Shown: piece after piece, positions 15,428-24,395 of the stretch
How positions within the stretch are numbered: the stretch's first letter is position 1
How the letters are laid out: every line of letters starts with the position of its first letter
From: an archaeon
GTDB lineage: Archaea; EX4484-52; WAPT01
Length of the DNA stretch: 64,000 nucleotides
Assembly: GCA_029258795.1 (NCBI GenBank)
Contig: JAPDKB010000002.1
Span: 114,822 to 178,821, forward strand
Direction: 5' to 3'
The notes under the pieces: model-generated
Database searches by the model: none
Told to the model about the DNA's origin: nothing
What the model saw: only the letters and a program-made list of their open reading frames with translations
Made by a program: the position numbers and the translations under genes

Positions 15428-17013
15428 CACGACTCACCCTTTCTTTTCATTTTCATGCTCTCTTTTTTATTTTTACTTGCACCGCCACTCTTTTCTTTAT
15501 TTTTCTCTCTATCTTTGCTTTCCTTTTCCTGTCCTTTCACAATACCCAGCTTGAGAGACACGAGAGCGATGATAAGAGCAAGCCCTATCGCTCCAAGGAG
15601 AATAGCTACAGAGGTCAGCACGTTAGTGAGCAAGTTTGGATTGATGAGCAGCACCAGACCCAGAGCGAGCATCATCATGCCTGAAATGAGTTTCAACACT
15701 CTTCCCTGAAATTCGGTGAGCTTTCTCGCCCCCAAGGTCAGTGTGAAAGCAATCACGATCATCGCAAGAGGAATGACATAGACAATGTTGTAAAGCACGA
15801 GGTAAGCATAATAATGGAGTGTGGGTAGCTCTCTTAGAGTGAGGATTCTTGTGAAGAGCATGGGGAAACCGGCTGTGCACAGCAGCTCGTAGGTGTTTGC
15901 TGAAACCGCGAGCACGATTGTTCCCGCAAGCATGGCGGGCAAGGATTCAGATTTGAGGAGTTGTCTCATCCTTTTGAAGAGCTTTGGCTTTGCGCTCTCC
16001 GGAATGGTGAGCGAAACACCCTTCTTAAACGCAAAGAAGTCCTTTATGTTGATGAGAGCCATGACGACAGCCACCAATCCAGCTATCGTGGTGATGAAGG
16101 ACACGCTGCCAGCTATCAGGAAAAAGTTGAGCCAAGCAGCCATGAAAAGGAAGTATATAAATCCGGAAAAGAAGACAAAAACACCACCTATCAGCAGCAT
16201 TCTTTTGCGGGAGTTGGCATAGATGAGCATGCTCAGCAGGAAAAATAGCACGAAGAACGCACACGGGTTTATGCTGTCCAGCGCGCCCAATATGATCGTT
16301 ATTAGCACCAAGCTTGAGGTTTGGGGGTTAAGGGAGGAAAGAAGAGGGACTTTGTTGAACTCGTTCCTGAGCTGGGAAAACGGCGCTGAAATATTTGTAC
16401 TTACATTTTCTTCCGTGCTTGGTGTACTCCACTCCTGCTCTTTCGCGATTTTTCCCGTTTCCTCATATTTTTTCAACACCTCAAGTGGTGAGGGGCAGCC
16501 GTTTTTCAGACAAGAGACAATCATGCTTTCAATCTTGGTTCCTGTGGTGGAATCATCTCCGTATCCCACAACAGGATCGAACGTGCCTATGAATGTTGTG
16601 GGCACGCCCATGGCCTTCGTGCCATAAGCGACGGCCATTTTTTGAAAAAGAACAGCATTCGTTCGGTTATACCATACCTCCATATAATGTACTTTAAGGT
16701 AGGGCGCGTATTTTTCTTCAAGCTTCTGCAGGAATGGCTTCTCTTTTGCACAGTGCGGACAGCCATTACCCCAGAAGAAATACACTTCTATGTAATGAAA
16801 AGATTGTGAGGTGGGTGAAGCTGTTGTGGTTGCGTGTTCGTTCTGCTCTGCTTTTGTAGGAATCTTCAAGGTGCAGGTTGTGGAGGAGGAAGTTGAAACG
16901 GAACATGTAGCTGCGGTGGGCTGAATAGAATGGCTGAATCCCAAGCTTGCACTCGCTATGAACACCAGAACGATTAAAGAGAGTATTGCCGGCAGAGAGA
17001 TTTTGGTCTGCAT
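15427..17013 (-). CDS. thioredoxin-CcdA (DsbD-like) membrane fusion protein
   Basis: 528 residues. A signal peptide (about 1-27) and a Ser/Thr-rich linker lead to a thioredoxin-like domain (about 70-190) with active site GNGCPHCAKEKP (Cys85, Cys88) and the cis-Pro loop MGVPTTF. A six-helix CcdA/DsbD core follows (about 233-490), with conserved Cys251 in DSINPCAF and Cys379 in YELLCTAGFP. The C-terminus is a very basic Lys/Glu/Ser tail. The CcdA core passes electrons from cytoplasmic thiols to the external thioredoxin domain. As first gene of the operon it is followed by the lipoyl, AhpD-like and flavoprotein genes, its likely cytoplasmic electron source. Confidence 0.93.
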   Translation of the reverse strand: MQTKISLPAILSLIVLVFIASASLGFSHSIQPTAATCSVSTSSSTTCTLKIPTKAEQNEHATTTASPTSQSFHYIEVYFFWGNGCPHCAKEKPFLQKLEEKYAPYLKVHYMEVWYNRTNAVLFQKMAVAYGTKAMGVPTTFIGTFDPVVGYGDDSTTGTKIESMIVSCLKNGCPSPLEVLKKYEETGKIAKEQEWSTPSTEENVSTNISAPFSQLRNEFNKVPLLSSLNPQTSSLVLITIILGALDSINPCAFFVLFFLLSMLIYANSRKRMLLIGGVFVFFSGFIYFLFMAAWLNFFLIAGSVSFITTIAGLVAVVMALINIKDFFAFKKGVSLTIPESAKPKLFKRMRQLLKSESLPAMLAGTIVLAVSANTYELLCTAGFPMLFTRILTLRELPTLHYYAYLVLYNIVYVIPLAMIVIAFTLTLGARKLTEFQGRVLKLISGMMMLALGLVLLINPNLLTNVLTSVAILLGAIGLALIIALVSLKLGIVKGQEKESKDREKNKEKSGGASKNKKESMKMKRKGES

Positions 17014-17036
17014 ATATCAACACTACCACTGAAACC

Positions 17037-17046
17037 TTATAAATAT
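17037..17046 (-). promoter_or_regulatory. TATA box of the lipoyl/thiol operon
   Basis: ATATTTATAA on the minus strand, ending about 24 nt before the ATG at 17013. It is the only convincing promoter upstream of the six overlapping genes, and it lies in the divergent gap shared with dph2. Confidence 0.6.
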
Positions 17047-17083
17047 CTTGGTTTCAAAATCGGAAACCTTTTAATGATTTGAG

Positions 17084-18085
17084 ATGATATTTGCAGAAAT
17101 GTACGAACCAAGGCTTGATGAGATTCTCGAATTGCTGAAGAAAAATGTGAATCATGGCAGCAGGGTGTTTCTGCAGCTTCCGGAAGGACTGAAGAAAAAA
17201 GCACAGATAATAGTAGAGGGAATTGAAAAGAAAGGTTATGAAGTGGTTGTGGACATAGAACCGTGTTTTGGAGCTTGCGATGTTCCTGTGGCAAGAGCTA
17301 AGGTGGAGGGTTGCGATGTTGTTCTTCATCTGGGGCACACGCCCATTCTGGAGCTTGATTCTCAGATAAAAGAAATGCACGGCATTAAGGTGGTATACTA
17401 TCCCGTCCATGCTATAGTGGACTTAACACCTCTGCTTGAGAGGGCTGCGGGTCTTTTGGAGAGAGGGTCAAAAGTTAGTGTAGCGACAACCATCCAGTTC
17501 CACCACGTGCTGGAAAGCATAACCGAAGAGCTTAAAAAGCAAGGTTTCACGCCCTTGATAGGAAAGAGTGCGAGAACCGGTCTGGAAGGCGTGGTTCTGG
17601 GCTGTGATTATGCCGCGATGAAGAAGATGGATGGGGAAGTAATGTCACACCTTTTCATTGCGGGAGGAGAGTTCCATGTAAAGGGTGCGATTAGAGAGGT
17701 GAACAAGTCAATTGTACACATTAATCCTGAGAGAAATGAAGTCAAGTTGATTGGAAAGGAAGAGAGGGAAAAGATCATGAGAAGGGAAATGTTGCTAGTG
17801 GAGAAGTTCAAGGAAGCGGAAAAGATAGGCATATTGACCTCCACCAAGCTCGGGCAGAGGTTCGGAGATCCATTTAAGGTTAAGAGGGCTGTGGAGAAGC
17901 TGGGCAAAAAATGCTTCGTCCTGAGTGGAGATTTGATCAGCAGAGAGAAGCTGGAAGGTTTGGATGTTGATTTTTATATAATACTGGCTTGTCCGCGTCT
18001 GGAAGAAGATACCACCATATTCAGTGCTCCTGCCATCGCATGGGGCACTCTAGTTAAACATTTAAAGATTACAGGTATTGATTAA
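17084..18085 (+). CDS. dph2: diphthamide biosynthesis enzyme Dph2
   Basis: 333 residues, the noncanonical radical-SAM enzyme that adds the 3-amino-3-carboxypropyl group to the EF2 histidine. The three cluster cysteines lie in EPCFGACDV (Cys61 likely), VLGCDYAA and LACPRLEED, one per repeat domain. Archaea use a Dph2 homodimer. An ATG five codons downstream is an alternative start. rpoL follows closely and is probably co-transcribed. Confidence 0.95.
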   Translation: MIFAEMYEPRLDEILELLKKNVNHGSRVFLQLPEGLKKKAQIIVEGIEKKGYEVVVDIEPCFGACDVPVARAKVEGCDVVLHLGHTPILELDSQIKEMHGIKVVYYPVHAIVDLTPLLERAAGLLERGSKVSVATTIQFHHVLESITEELKKQGFTPLIGKSARTGLEGVVLGCDYAAMKKMDGEVMSHLFIAGGEFHVKGAIREVNKSIVHINPERNEVKLIGKEEREKIMRREMLLVEKFKEAEKIGILTSTKLGQRFGDPFKVKRAVEKLGKKCFVLSGDLISREKLEGLDVDFYIILACPRLEEDTTIFSAPAIAWGTLVKHLKITGID

Positions 18086-18110
18086 ATGTTCAAATCCACG
18101 GGGTGAAATC

Positions 18111-18386
18111 ATGGAGATAAACGTGAAGAAGGAGAAGGACGGCACACTCATCGTGGAGGTGAAAGGTGTTGATGCTTATCTTCCCAACCTTCTCAGACAG
18201 GAGCTGTGGAATGATGATGGAGTAACCTTTGCGGCTTTTGATAAGGATCACCCTTACATAGGAACACCGAAACTCATCGTGAGGGGAAAGAACCCGGAGA
18301 AATCCCTGATGGATGCCATTGAAAGACTTAAAAACATGTTCAAACAGCTGGAAGATTCGTTTAAATCTTCCTTTCAATCTCAGTAA
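18111..18386 (+). CDS. rpoL: DNA-directed RNA polymerase subunit L (Rpo11/Rpb11)
   Basis: 91 residues from MEINVKKEKD behind a GGGGTGA site; the track's 11-residue extension overlaps dph2 and is not conserved-looking. It shows the alpha-like dimerisation fold: YLPNLLRQELWNDDGVTFAAFDKDHP and a C-terminal helix. It pairs with subunit D in the RNA polymerase assembly platform. Confidence 0.96.
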   Translation: MEINVKKEKDGTLIVEVKGVDAYLPNLLRQELWNDDGVTFAAFDKDHPYIGTPKLIVRGKNPEKSLMDAIERLKNMFKQLEDSFKSSFQSQ

Positions 18387-18504
18387 ATTTCGTTTATCGA
18401 CGAAATATTATTTGTGCATTTAGATAACATTTAAAAAGTTTTTTATACTAATAGGAGCTCCACGTGAAAATTTTCTTGTGAATTGATAAAAGCTAGCGGT
18501 GATT

Positions 18505-18996
18505 ATGTCCATGGAAGCACAAACCCGTATAAATCACAAAAGGAGATTCAGGATACCTGAAAAGCTGGAAGACCTGTTCTATTTATTGCTGGGAATGTTC
18601 ATAGCATTCCTTATATACCACTTGATGGCATTTGCTCTGCATACTTCCGATCCAATAGTTTCGGTGGTATCATGCTCCATGTTGCCAACACTGGATAGAG
18701 GAGACTTGCTCGTTGTTAAGGGCGTTACTTTTGAAGAGATAGTGGCGGGAAGAAAAAACGGCACCATCATAGTTTACCGCCATCCTGTGGATGGCAGGCT
18801 TATAGTTCACAGAGTATACGAGAAATTACCTGATGGGACGCTGCGAACATGGGGAGACAACAATCCCGTTCCCGACCCATGGGTTGTACCAATCGAAAAT
18901 GTGGTTGGTAAGGTTATGTATAGGATACCGTATTTGGGATATCCTAAAATAATCCTGTCGGAGCTTGTGGGAGCTACCCCTTCCATCTCATGCTGA
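18505..18996 (+). CDS. archaeal signal peptidase I (S26B)
   Basis: 163 residues from MSMEAQTRI. One N-terminal membrane helix (LFYLLLGMFIAFLIYHLMAF) precedes the catalytic Ser in SCSMLPTLDRGDLLVV (box B), the His-containing LIVHRVYE where eukaryote/archaeal enzymes have His instead of Lys, and the conserved Asp region TWGDNNPVPD. It removes signal peptides on the outer face of the membrane, relevant for the secreted proteins in this window. The gene overlaps tfs by 7 nt. Confidence 0.94.
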   Translation: MSMEAQTRINHKRRFRIPEKLEDLFYLLLGMFIAFLIYHLMAFALHTSDPIVSVVSCSMLPTLDRGDLLVVKGVTFEEIVAGRKNGTIIVYRHPVDGRLIVHRVYEKLPDGTLRTWGDNNPVPDPWVVPIENVVGKVMYRIPYLGYPKIILSELVGATPSISC

Positions 18997-19367
18997 ACGT
19001 TAATCTCAAGACCCGGGGGTGGTGCAGTATCAAACTGTGTAAGAAGTGTGGTAGTTTAATGCAGCCAATAAAGAAGGATGGAAAAGTTATACTGGTGTGT
19101 ATGAGGTGTGGTAGGAAAGAGAAGATGACCTCTAATGATAACTTCAAGATAACTGAAAGGATAGAGCATGATGCTGCTAGGGATAGCATTCCTGTGGTGG
19201 ATGAGGAAAATGAGGTTAAACAATTACCCACAACCACAATCGAATGTCCAAAATGCGGACATAACGAGGCAGAATGGTGGACGATGCAAACCAGAAGCAG
19301 TGATGAACCGGAAACAAGGTTCTACAGATGCACAAAATGCAAGCATACATGGAGAGAATACAGCTGA
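18990..19367 (+). CDS. tfs: transcription factor S (TFIIS/RPB9-like)
   Basis: 125 residues. The N-terminal zinc ribbon LCKKCGSLMQP...VCMRCGRKE precedes a linker and a C-terminal TFIIS-type ribbon ECPKCGHNEAEWWTMQTRSSDEPETRFYRCTKC. The acidic RSSDE tip reaches the polymerase active site to stimulate transcript cleavage. Homologues begin at about Met-x-(F/L)-C, i.e. residue 14-16 here. No ATG/GTG/TTG is available there, so either the ATG at 18990 (overlapping the peptidase stop) adds 15 residues or a noncanonical start downstream of GGGGGTGG is used. Confidence 0.93.
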   Translation: MLNVNLKTRGWCSIKLCKKCGSLMQPIKKDGKVILVCMRCGRKEKMTSNDNFKITERIEHDAARDSIPVVDEENEVKQLPTTTIECPKCGHNEAEWWTMQTRSSDEPETRFYRCTKCKHTWREYS

Positions 19368-19433
19368 ACACCCTTTTCTACCACCTTTCTTAATTATATC
19401 ATTTAAAAAAATTTACGTGCCATTAACTTCTCC

Positions 19434-19721
19434 ATGCAGCTGGATGAGGAGACGGTGCGGAGGGTGGCATTTCTTGCGCGTCTGAAGCTTGACGAGGAGG
19501 AGGTAGAGAAATACAGGAGAGAGCTGGAGAGCATACTGGAAAGCTTTCACGTTCTGAACGAAGCAAAGGTTGATGGTCTTGAGCCTGCCTTCCAGCCCAT
19601 TCCCGTAAAAAACGTTTTCAGGAGGGACGATGTTGGGGAAAGTGTGCCTCAGGATCTGGCTCTTTCAAACACAAAAAATCGAGAAGGAGGTTTTTTTAAA
19701 GGTCCAAAAGTCATGGATTGA
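19434..19721 (+). CDS. gatC: aspartyl/glutamyl-tRNA amidotransferase subunit C
   Basis: 95 residues matching GatC: DEETVRRVAFLARLKLDEEEVEKYRRELESIL then ...EPAFQPIPVKNVFRRDDV. It is a small stabilising subunit that wraps around the A/B interface. It lies 8 nt upstream of gatA; gatB is separate at 27.6 kb. The GatCAB enzyme transamidates misacylated Glu-tRNA(Gln) and/or Asp-tRNA(Asn). Confidence 0.95.
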   Translation: MQLDEETVRRVAFLARLKLDEEEVEKYRRELESILESFHVLNEAKVDGLEPAFQPIPVKNVFRRDDVGESVPQDLALSNTKNREGGFFKGPKVMD

Positions 19722-19729
19722 TGGTGTGA

Positions 19730-21157
19730 ATGATGACAAAAGTACAGCCTCTTCGGGAATTCATTCAGGATGTTCGGGCAGGAAATGTTGATGAGGAGGA
19801 GTTCCTGCACAGCGTTATGGAAGCTTGTAGCAAGCTTGATGAGGAGTATGAGCCGTTCATAACTCTCAGGAATGTAGAAGAGGTGTTAGAGGAAGGTAGA
19901 GGTTTGCTAAAAACTAAAGGAAAGATGCCTCTCGTACCCTTCAGCGTGAAGGACAATATATGTACCGCTGGTGTTAGAACCACCGCCGGTAGCAAAATAT
20001 TGCACGACTACATTCCGTTTTTCGATGCCACCTGCGTTAAAGCTCTCAAGGATGAAGGTGCTGTTCTGATAGGCAAAACCGCCACAGACGAGTTCGGATT
20101 TGGCACTTTCTGCACCAACTGCGCTTTTTGCACACCTAAAAATCCGCACGACAAGAGCAGGGTTTGTGGCGGTTCTTCCGGAGGAGCTGCATGTATAACA
20201 GCATTGGCGTCATTTCCGCACGTTGCAATCGCTGAAAGTACCGGCGGTTCTATAGCGTGTCCCGCAAGTTTCTGTGGAGTGTTCGGTTTCACCCCCACTT
20301 ATGGTGTTGTGAGCAGGTACGGGCTGGTGGATTACGCTAACTCACTGGATAAAATAGGTCTGATGGCGAAATATATTGATGACATCATGCTCGCATTTGA
20401 GTTCATATCCCGCAGGGATGAGCGTGATTCCACATGCGTTGGACTTGATAAGGAAGATCACGACATAACTCTTGAGAGGATTACACTCGGGATTCCGAAA
20501 GAGTTTGTGGAAGCTGTAACGGATGAGAAAGTGCTGAAGACCTTCCAGAGCTTTGTGAAGAAGCTTGAGGGAAACGGCGTCAACATCGTTCAGGTGAGCA
20601 TTCCATCCGTGAAATACGCTCTTGCAGCTTACTACATAGTTGCAACGGCTGAAGCTTCCACCAATCTAGCGAAGTTCTGCGGGATGAGGTACGGCTATGA
20701 GAAGAATCCGGAGGGAAAGCATTACAACGAGTATTTCAGCGAGGTGAGAAGCGAAGGTTTTGGGGAGGAGGCAAAACGAAGAATCCTCTTGGGTACATTT
20801 GCAAGGATGGCCGGTTACAGAGATGCTTACTACCTGAGAGCCTTGAAGGTCAGAACACTTGTGATCAGAGAGTTTGAGAAAGCTCTGAAGAATGCGGACT
20901 TTTTGCTGGCTCCAACTATGCCTGTACTTCCTCCACGTTTTGAAGATGTGAAGGAGATGAGCCCTGCCGAAGTTTACGCCATGGATGTGCTCACCGTGCC
21001 CGCCAACTTTGCTGGCTTACCTCACATTTCCCTGCCGTGCGGAAGCGTCGCTGGACTTCCGGTTGGGGTGCAGCTGATGGGCAGGCACTTTTCCGACTGG
21101 AAAATGCTTTCTCTGGCAAAAATAATGGAGGAAGCTGAACTCACGCATTCCTTCTGA
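19730..21157 (+). CDS. gatA: aspartyl/glutamyl-tRNA amidotransferase subunit A
   Basis: 475 residues of the amidase-signature family. The catalytic triad is visible: Lys in PFSVKDNICTAGV, cis-Ser and nucleophile Ser in GGSSGGAACI and AESTGGSIACPASFCGVFGFTPTYG. It releases ammonia from glutamine or asparagine and channels it to GatB. It begins with two adjacent ATGs (19730/19733). The end overlaps by 17 nt the convergent surface-protein gene. Confidence 0.96.
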   Translation: MMTKVQPLREFIQDVRAGNVDEEEFLHSVMEACSKLDEEYEPFITLRNVEEVLEEGRGLLKTKGKMPLVPFSVKDNICTAGVRTTAGSKILHDYIPFFDATCVKALKDEGAVLIGKTATDEFGFGTFCTNCAFCTPKNPHDKSRVCGGSSGGAACITALASFPHVAIAESTGGSIACPASFCGVFGFTPTYGVVSRYGLVDYANSLDKIGLMAKYIDDIMLAFEFISRRDERDSTCVGLDKEDHDITLERITLGIPKEFVEAVTDEKVLKTFQSFVKKLEGNGVNIVQVSIPSVKYALAAYYIVATAEASTNLAKFCGMRYGYEKNPEGKHYNEYFSEVRSEGFGEEAKRRILLGTFARMAGYRDAYYLRALKVRTLVIREFEKALKNADFLLAPTMPVLPPRFEDVKEMSPAEVYAMDVLTVPANFAGLPHISLPCGSVAGLPVGVQLMGRHFSDWKMLSLAKIMEEAELTHSF

Positions 21158-24100
21158 GCAGGAGTATAAGTGTGGACATGACCATCACAGCCATGAGTTG
21201 TACGAGCTCTATTCCCGGAGCTTGTGTTTCTGCTCCTTCTGCAACCAGCTCCTTAAAGTTTAGAGTTACGTCTGCAACTTGTTTTTGAGATGTGCTCCAG
21301 CTGGTTGCAGTGATTTTTAAAATACACGATGGTTTGGTTGGATCGTAGACTGGCGTATAGACCTTGACAGGAATCCTCGTGATTTTGCCTGGAGGAATTG
21401 TGAAGCTCGTCTCTTTCTCGTATGGTGTGCCTTCATAACCAGCAAACCACGCTCTCACAAACTTGGAGCATCCTGAAGTATTCAGTTTGAGGTCTATTAA
21501 CTCATTAAATGTGTTGGGGTTTTTTATAGTAACAACGAGCCTCTTTTCAACACCTACTGTAATGTCTAGATTAGATGTTACTATAAGTGAAGCCGACTTC
21601 GGCACGGAAGCGGATTCTACGCATTTAGACCTCACACAGCTTCCTGTTGCACAATCGCTTGATGTGCTGCATTTACAATCTTTATCAGCCTGAACTTTGA
21701 TGTCAAGGGCAGTGTAGTTCTTGTTGCCTGCTTTGTCCCATGCAACAATATAATATTCTTTGGTTTCTGAAGTACATCTATCTAACGATATTTTACATAC
21801 CTTGTCCTTGTCTACCTGATACTTCCATTCACAAATCACCTGATCGCAGTTGGGTGTAGGACACACTCTTATAATATCGACCCCGCTCTTCCCGACGGTC
21901 GGCGATGTCTCATTATCATAGACATCCTCCACATTTGGATATTTGAAGGTGATGACCCACACTCTACTCACATCATCAAATGTGAGGTTGTATGCTGTTT
22001 CAGGGCTGTGAATCACCGGAGGAAGCACATCCGGCAGGAAGAGCGACTCTCCCTTATAAGTATTTGCTTCACACACATAGCCCTGCCCGTTCTCGTCAAA
22101 TACCAGTGTACCCTGATGTACTTGCTTAACGAGAGGCACACCGGTAGCTATCTCCACATTTTCATCACCATCAGGAGCACTTTCGCACTTCCAGACAGTA
22201 TGGAACCCTTTATAACCTGAAGCCGCACTTGCATTGCATGCGTAACGTCCGGCAGGTAGTTCTGCAGCAAGGCTATCTGGTGTGTCATCACCTATCTTTT
22301 CAATTTCATGCGATACCCAATGCTCACCATCCTTACATGAGCGATACACTGGAATGGGTTGCTTAGATTCGATATGACCCAGTGCACTATCGAGACCCTT
22401 TGAGTTATAAAGCTTTTTCGCATCTTCAGCCAAAAAATTATTCGCTGGTCCAAAACCACAGAGAGCAACCTCGTAATAGTTTCCAGTTTTACCGTTCACT
22501 TCAAGTGTTACGGGATTCATCAAACATTCCTCCCAGTTATATATGCATGCTGCAAGCACAGCAGGATCGAGACCTGCGAGCTCACCATAATTCCAATTTA
22601 TGTTTGCCATCTGTTTCACGTCGCAGGTAGTATTTATGGTCAATGTCAGATTAACCATATCTATATTTAACGAACAATCATACCCTACCGTTATGTTAAC
22701 ATGTATAGATGCGTCACTTCCATACTCTATTTTGTACTTATCTGGCACGCAGGTAAATTTTGGAGTATCACAACCTGCAGGTTCCACGTTGAATGCTTCC
22801 AGAACTTCCGTGGTGGATGGTTTGGGCATATCGCTACTCAGCACTTCTTCAAGATCGTCTGAACTCTTAATTGAAGTATAAAACTCCGATGCATTTTCAA
22901 AGCCATACTTTGTTACATCAACATTAGAAAGCTTTACTTCGATATCTTCTCTTTCTAGAACATCCGTAAGTTCTCCTCTAAAAACGACATCGTCTAGTTT
23001 TTCACTACAAATTTGGTCAGAGTAGAAAGCAAAATCTGCAACCGTTTCCAAAACGCTTAAAGTATCTTCCTTATTGGCATTATAAGCGTCAACAAGATCT
23101 GACGCGTCGCATATTTCCATCCCGTTAATTTTTGGTATGTCGAAAACAGAGAGGATTACATTTGTTTTCCTTTGTCTGGTTGATGTGCCAGATAGTTGTT
23201 GAGGAGTCACTTGTTCATTCACACCGATTAAGAAGTCCTGAGAATAAAACACTCTATTATATCCATCTCCCACGACCAATCCCGGACCGGTAGTCACGGA
23301 TACGCTACCCCACCCACCGTCTGGTTCCGGTGCTGTGAGGCTCTTACGAGCCACAACATTTTCTATACCCTGTCTTAATCTCTTTCTGAAAGCCCACGCC
23401 CTGTAAGCATCAACTTTCCAGCTTAAATTATAGTACTTTTTGAACACTTTCTGCGTGTCTGGAATTTTCAGTCCAAGCATAGGATGGGATAAAGTTACAC
23501 TTAAGTTTTTGTGTCTAGCGTAAATTCCAGTGAGAATGCTTTCAACTCCACCGCTCTCATTTACAAGGCTCACTTTTACTCTCATCATAGGAATCCTGTT
23601 CTGACACGCCTGTATGAAAGCGTTAAAAGTAACATTGACAGTCTCGTTGGTGAGTGGCCATCCCGGAATCAAGGAGTCCACACCACCCGGATTAAATTCA
23701 AACGTCAGCTCCGGATGCTTGGTAATACCACGCATTAACAGCCAGTAACCAAAAGTAGCACATCCTTTACAGTAATTAAACTCATTGTTATATTCCCAGG
23801 GTTCTATCCACGCTTCTGGACTGTCACATGTGGGGTTACTATCGACTATACACATAAATTTGTTCGAGCTCGAAGCAAATTGTTGTGTTGTGGTTGTTGC
23901 ACTAGAACTAGATGAGGATGACGCAGATGCTGTATTATCTATGACTTCCCACACATCACATGTTGGGGGGTTGGCGCACTTAACCTCTGCCCATTCAGCA
24001 CAAGTCGGCGGATCTGCACAGCCGCTTACAGGTTTCCCGCTCCCGTCCGTGACATTTAATAATTTACCCTCCTGCCCTTCTACCCATTTCCAATTAGTTA

Positions 24101-24392
24101 CGTAGGTGCCACCATGCCAGTCGCGCCTCTCATAACTCCAACACAGATAGCCATTACATTTAATACACAATCTTAGTGTGCCCTCACTGGTAGTGCCGGC
24201 AGTAGAATAAAGTGCGTTTTCAGGACAGATTCTGGCATCTGAACAGTCCCTGGTGTCTATTACGTTAACTAAGCTACATAGAGATTGAGGGTTTTGCTTA
24301 ACACATTTATCTGCAAAAACCTGCGAGACGAGGTGTGTATACATTATACCTGCAATCAACATTGTTAAAATAAAGACTCTTATCTTTCTCAT
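21141..24392 (-). CDS. large secreted surface protein with PGF-like C-terminal sorting signal
   Basis: 1,083 residues. A signal peptide (MRKIRVFILTMLIAGIMYTHLVSQVFA) is followed by a long Cys-rich extracellular region with many N-x-S/T sites. A short C-x-C...C...C...C knot (about residue 930, CKCSTSSDCATGSC) precedes a CARDB-like beta domain (LDITVGVEKRLVVTIKNPN). The tail is APGIELVQLMAVMVMSTLILLLRR: a PG(F/I)-type motif, a hydrophobic helix and a basic end, as in PGF-CTERM proteins processed by archaeosortases. Its composition is typical of archaeal surface proteins. Function unknown. The upstream gene, 3 nt away, encodes another secreted protein, so the two form an operon. Confidence 0.82.
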   Translation of the reverse strand: MRKIRVFILTMLIAGIMYTHLVSQVFADKCVKQNPQSLCSLVNVIDTRDCSDARICPENALYSTAGTTSEGTLRLCIKCNGYLCWSYERRDWHGGTYVTNWKWVEGQEGKLLNVTDGSGKPVSGCADPPTCAEWAEVKCANPPTCDVWEVIDNTASASSSSSSSATTTTQQFASSSNKFMCIVDSNPTCDSPEAWIEPWEYNNEFNYCKGCATFGYWLLMRGITKHPELTFEFNPGGVDSLIPGWPLTNETVNVTFNAFIQACQNRIPMMRVKVSLVNESGGVESILTGIYARHKNLSVTLSHPMLGLKIPDTQKVFKKYYNLSWKVDAYRAWAFRKRLRQGIENVVARKSLTAPEPDGGWGSVSVTTGPGLVVGDGYNRVFYSQDFLIGVNEQVTPQQLSGTSTRQRKTNVILSVFDIPKINGMEICDASDLVDAYNANKEDTLSVLETVADFAFYSDQICSEKLDDVVFRGELTDVLEREDIEVKLSNVDVTKYGFENASEFYTSIKSSDDLEEVLSSDMPKPSTTEVLEAFNVEPAGCDTPKFTCVPDKYKIEYGSDASIHVNITVGYDCSLNIDMVNLTLTINTTCDVKQMANINWNYGELAGLDPAVLAACIYNWEECLMNPVTLEVNGKTGNYYEVALCGFGPANNFLAEDAKKLYNSKGLDSALGHIESKQPIPVYRSCKDGEHWVSHEIEKIGDDTPDSLAAELPAGRYACNASAASGYKGFHTVWKCESAPDGDENVEIATGVPLVKQVHQGTLVFDENGQGYVCEANTYKGESLFLPDVLPPVIHSPETAYNLTFDDVSRVWVITFKYPNVEDVYDNETSPTVGKSGVDIIRVCPTPNCDQVICEWKYQVDKDKVCKISLDRCTSETKEYYIVAWDKAGNKNYTALDIKVQADKDCKCSTSSDCATGSCVRSKCVESASVPKSASLIVTSNLDITVGVEKRLVVTIKNPNTFNELIDLKLNTSGCSKFVRAWFAGYEGTPYEKETSFTIPPGKITRIPVKVYTPVYDPTKPSCILKITATSWSTSQKQVADVTLNFKELVAEGAETQAPGIELVQLMAVMVMSTLILLLRRNA

Positions 24393-24395
24393 CTC

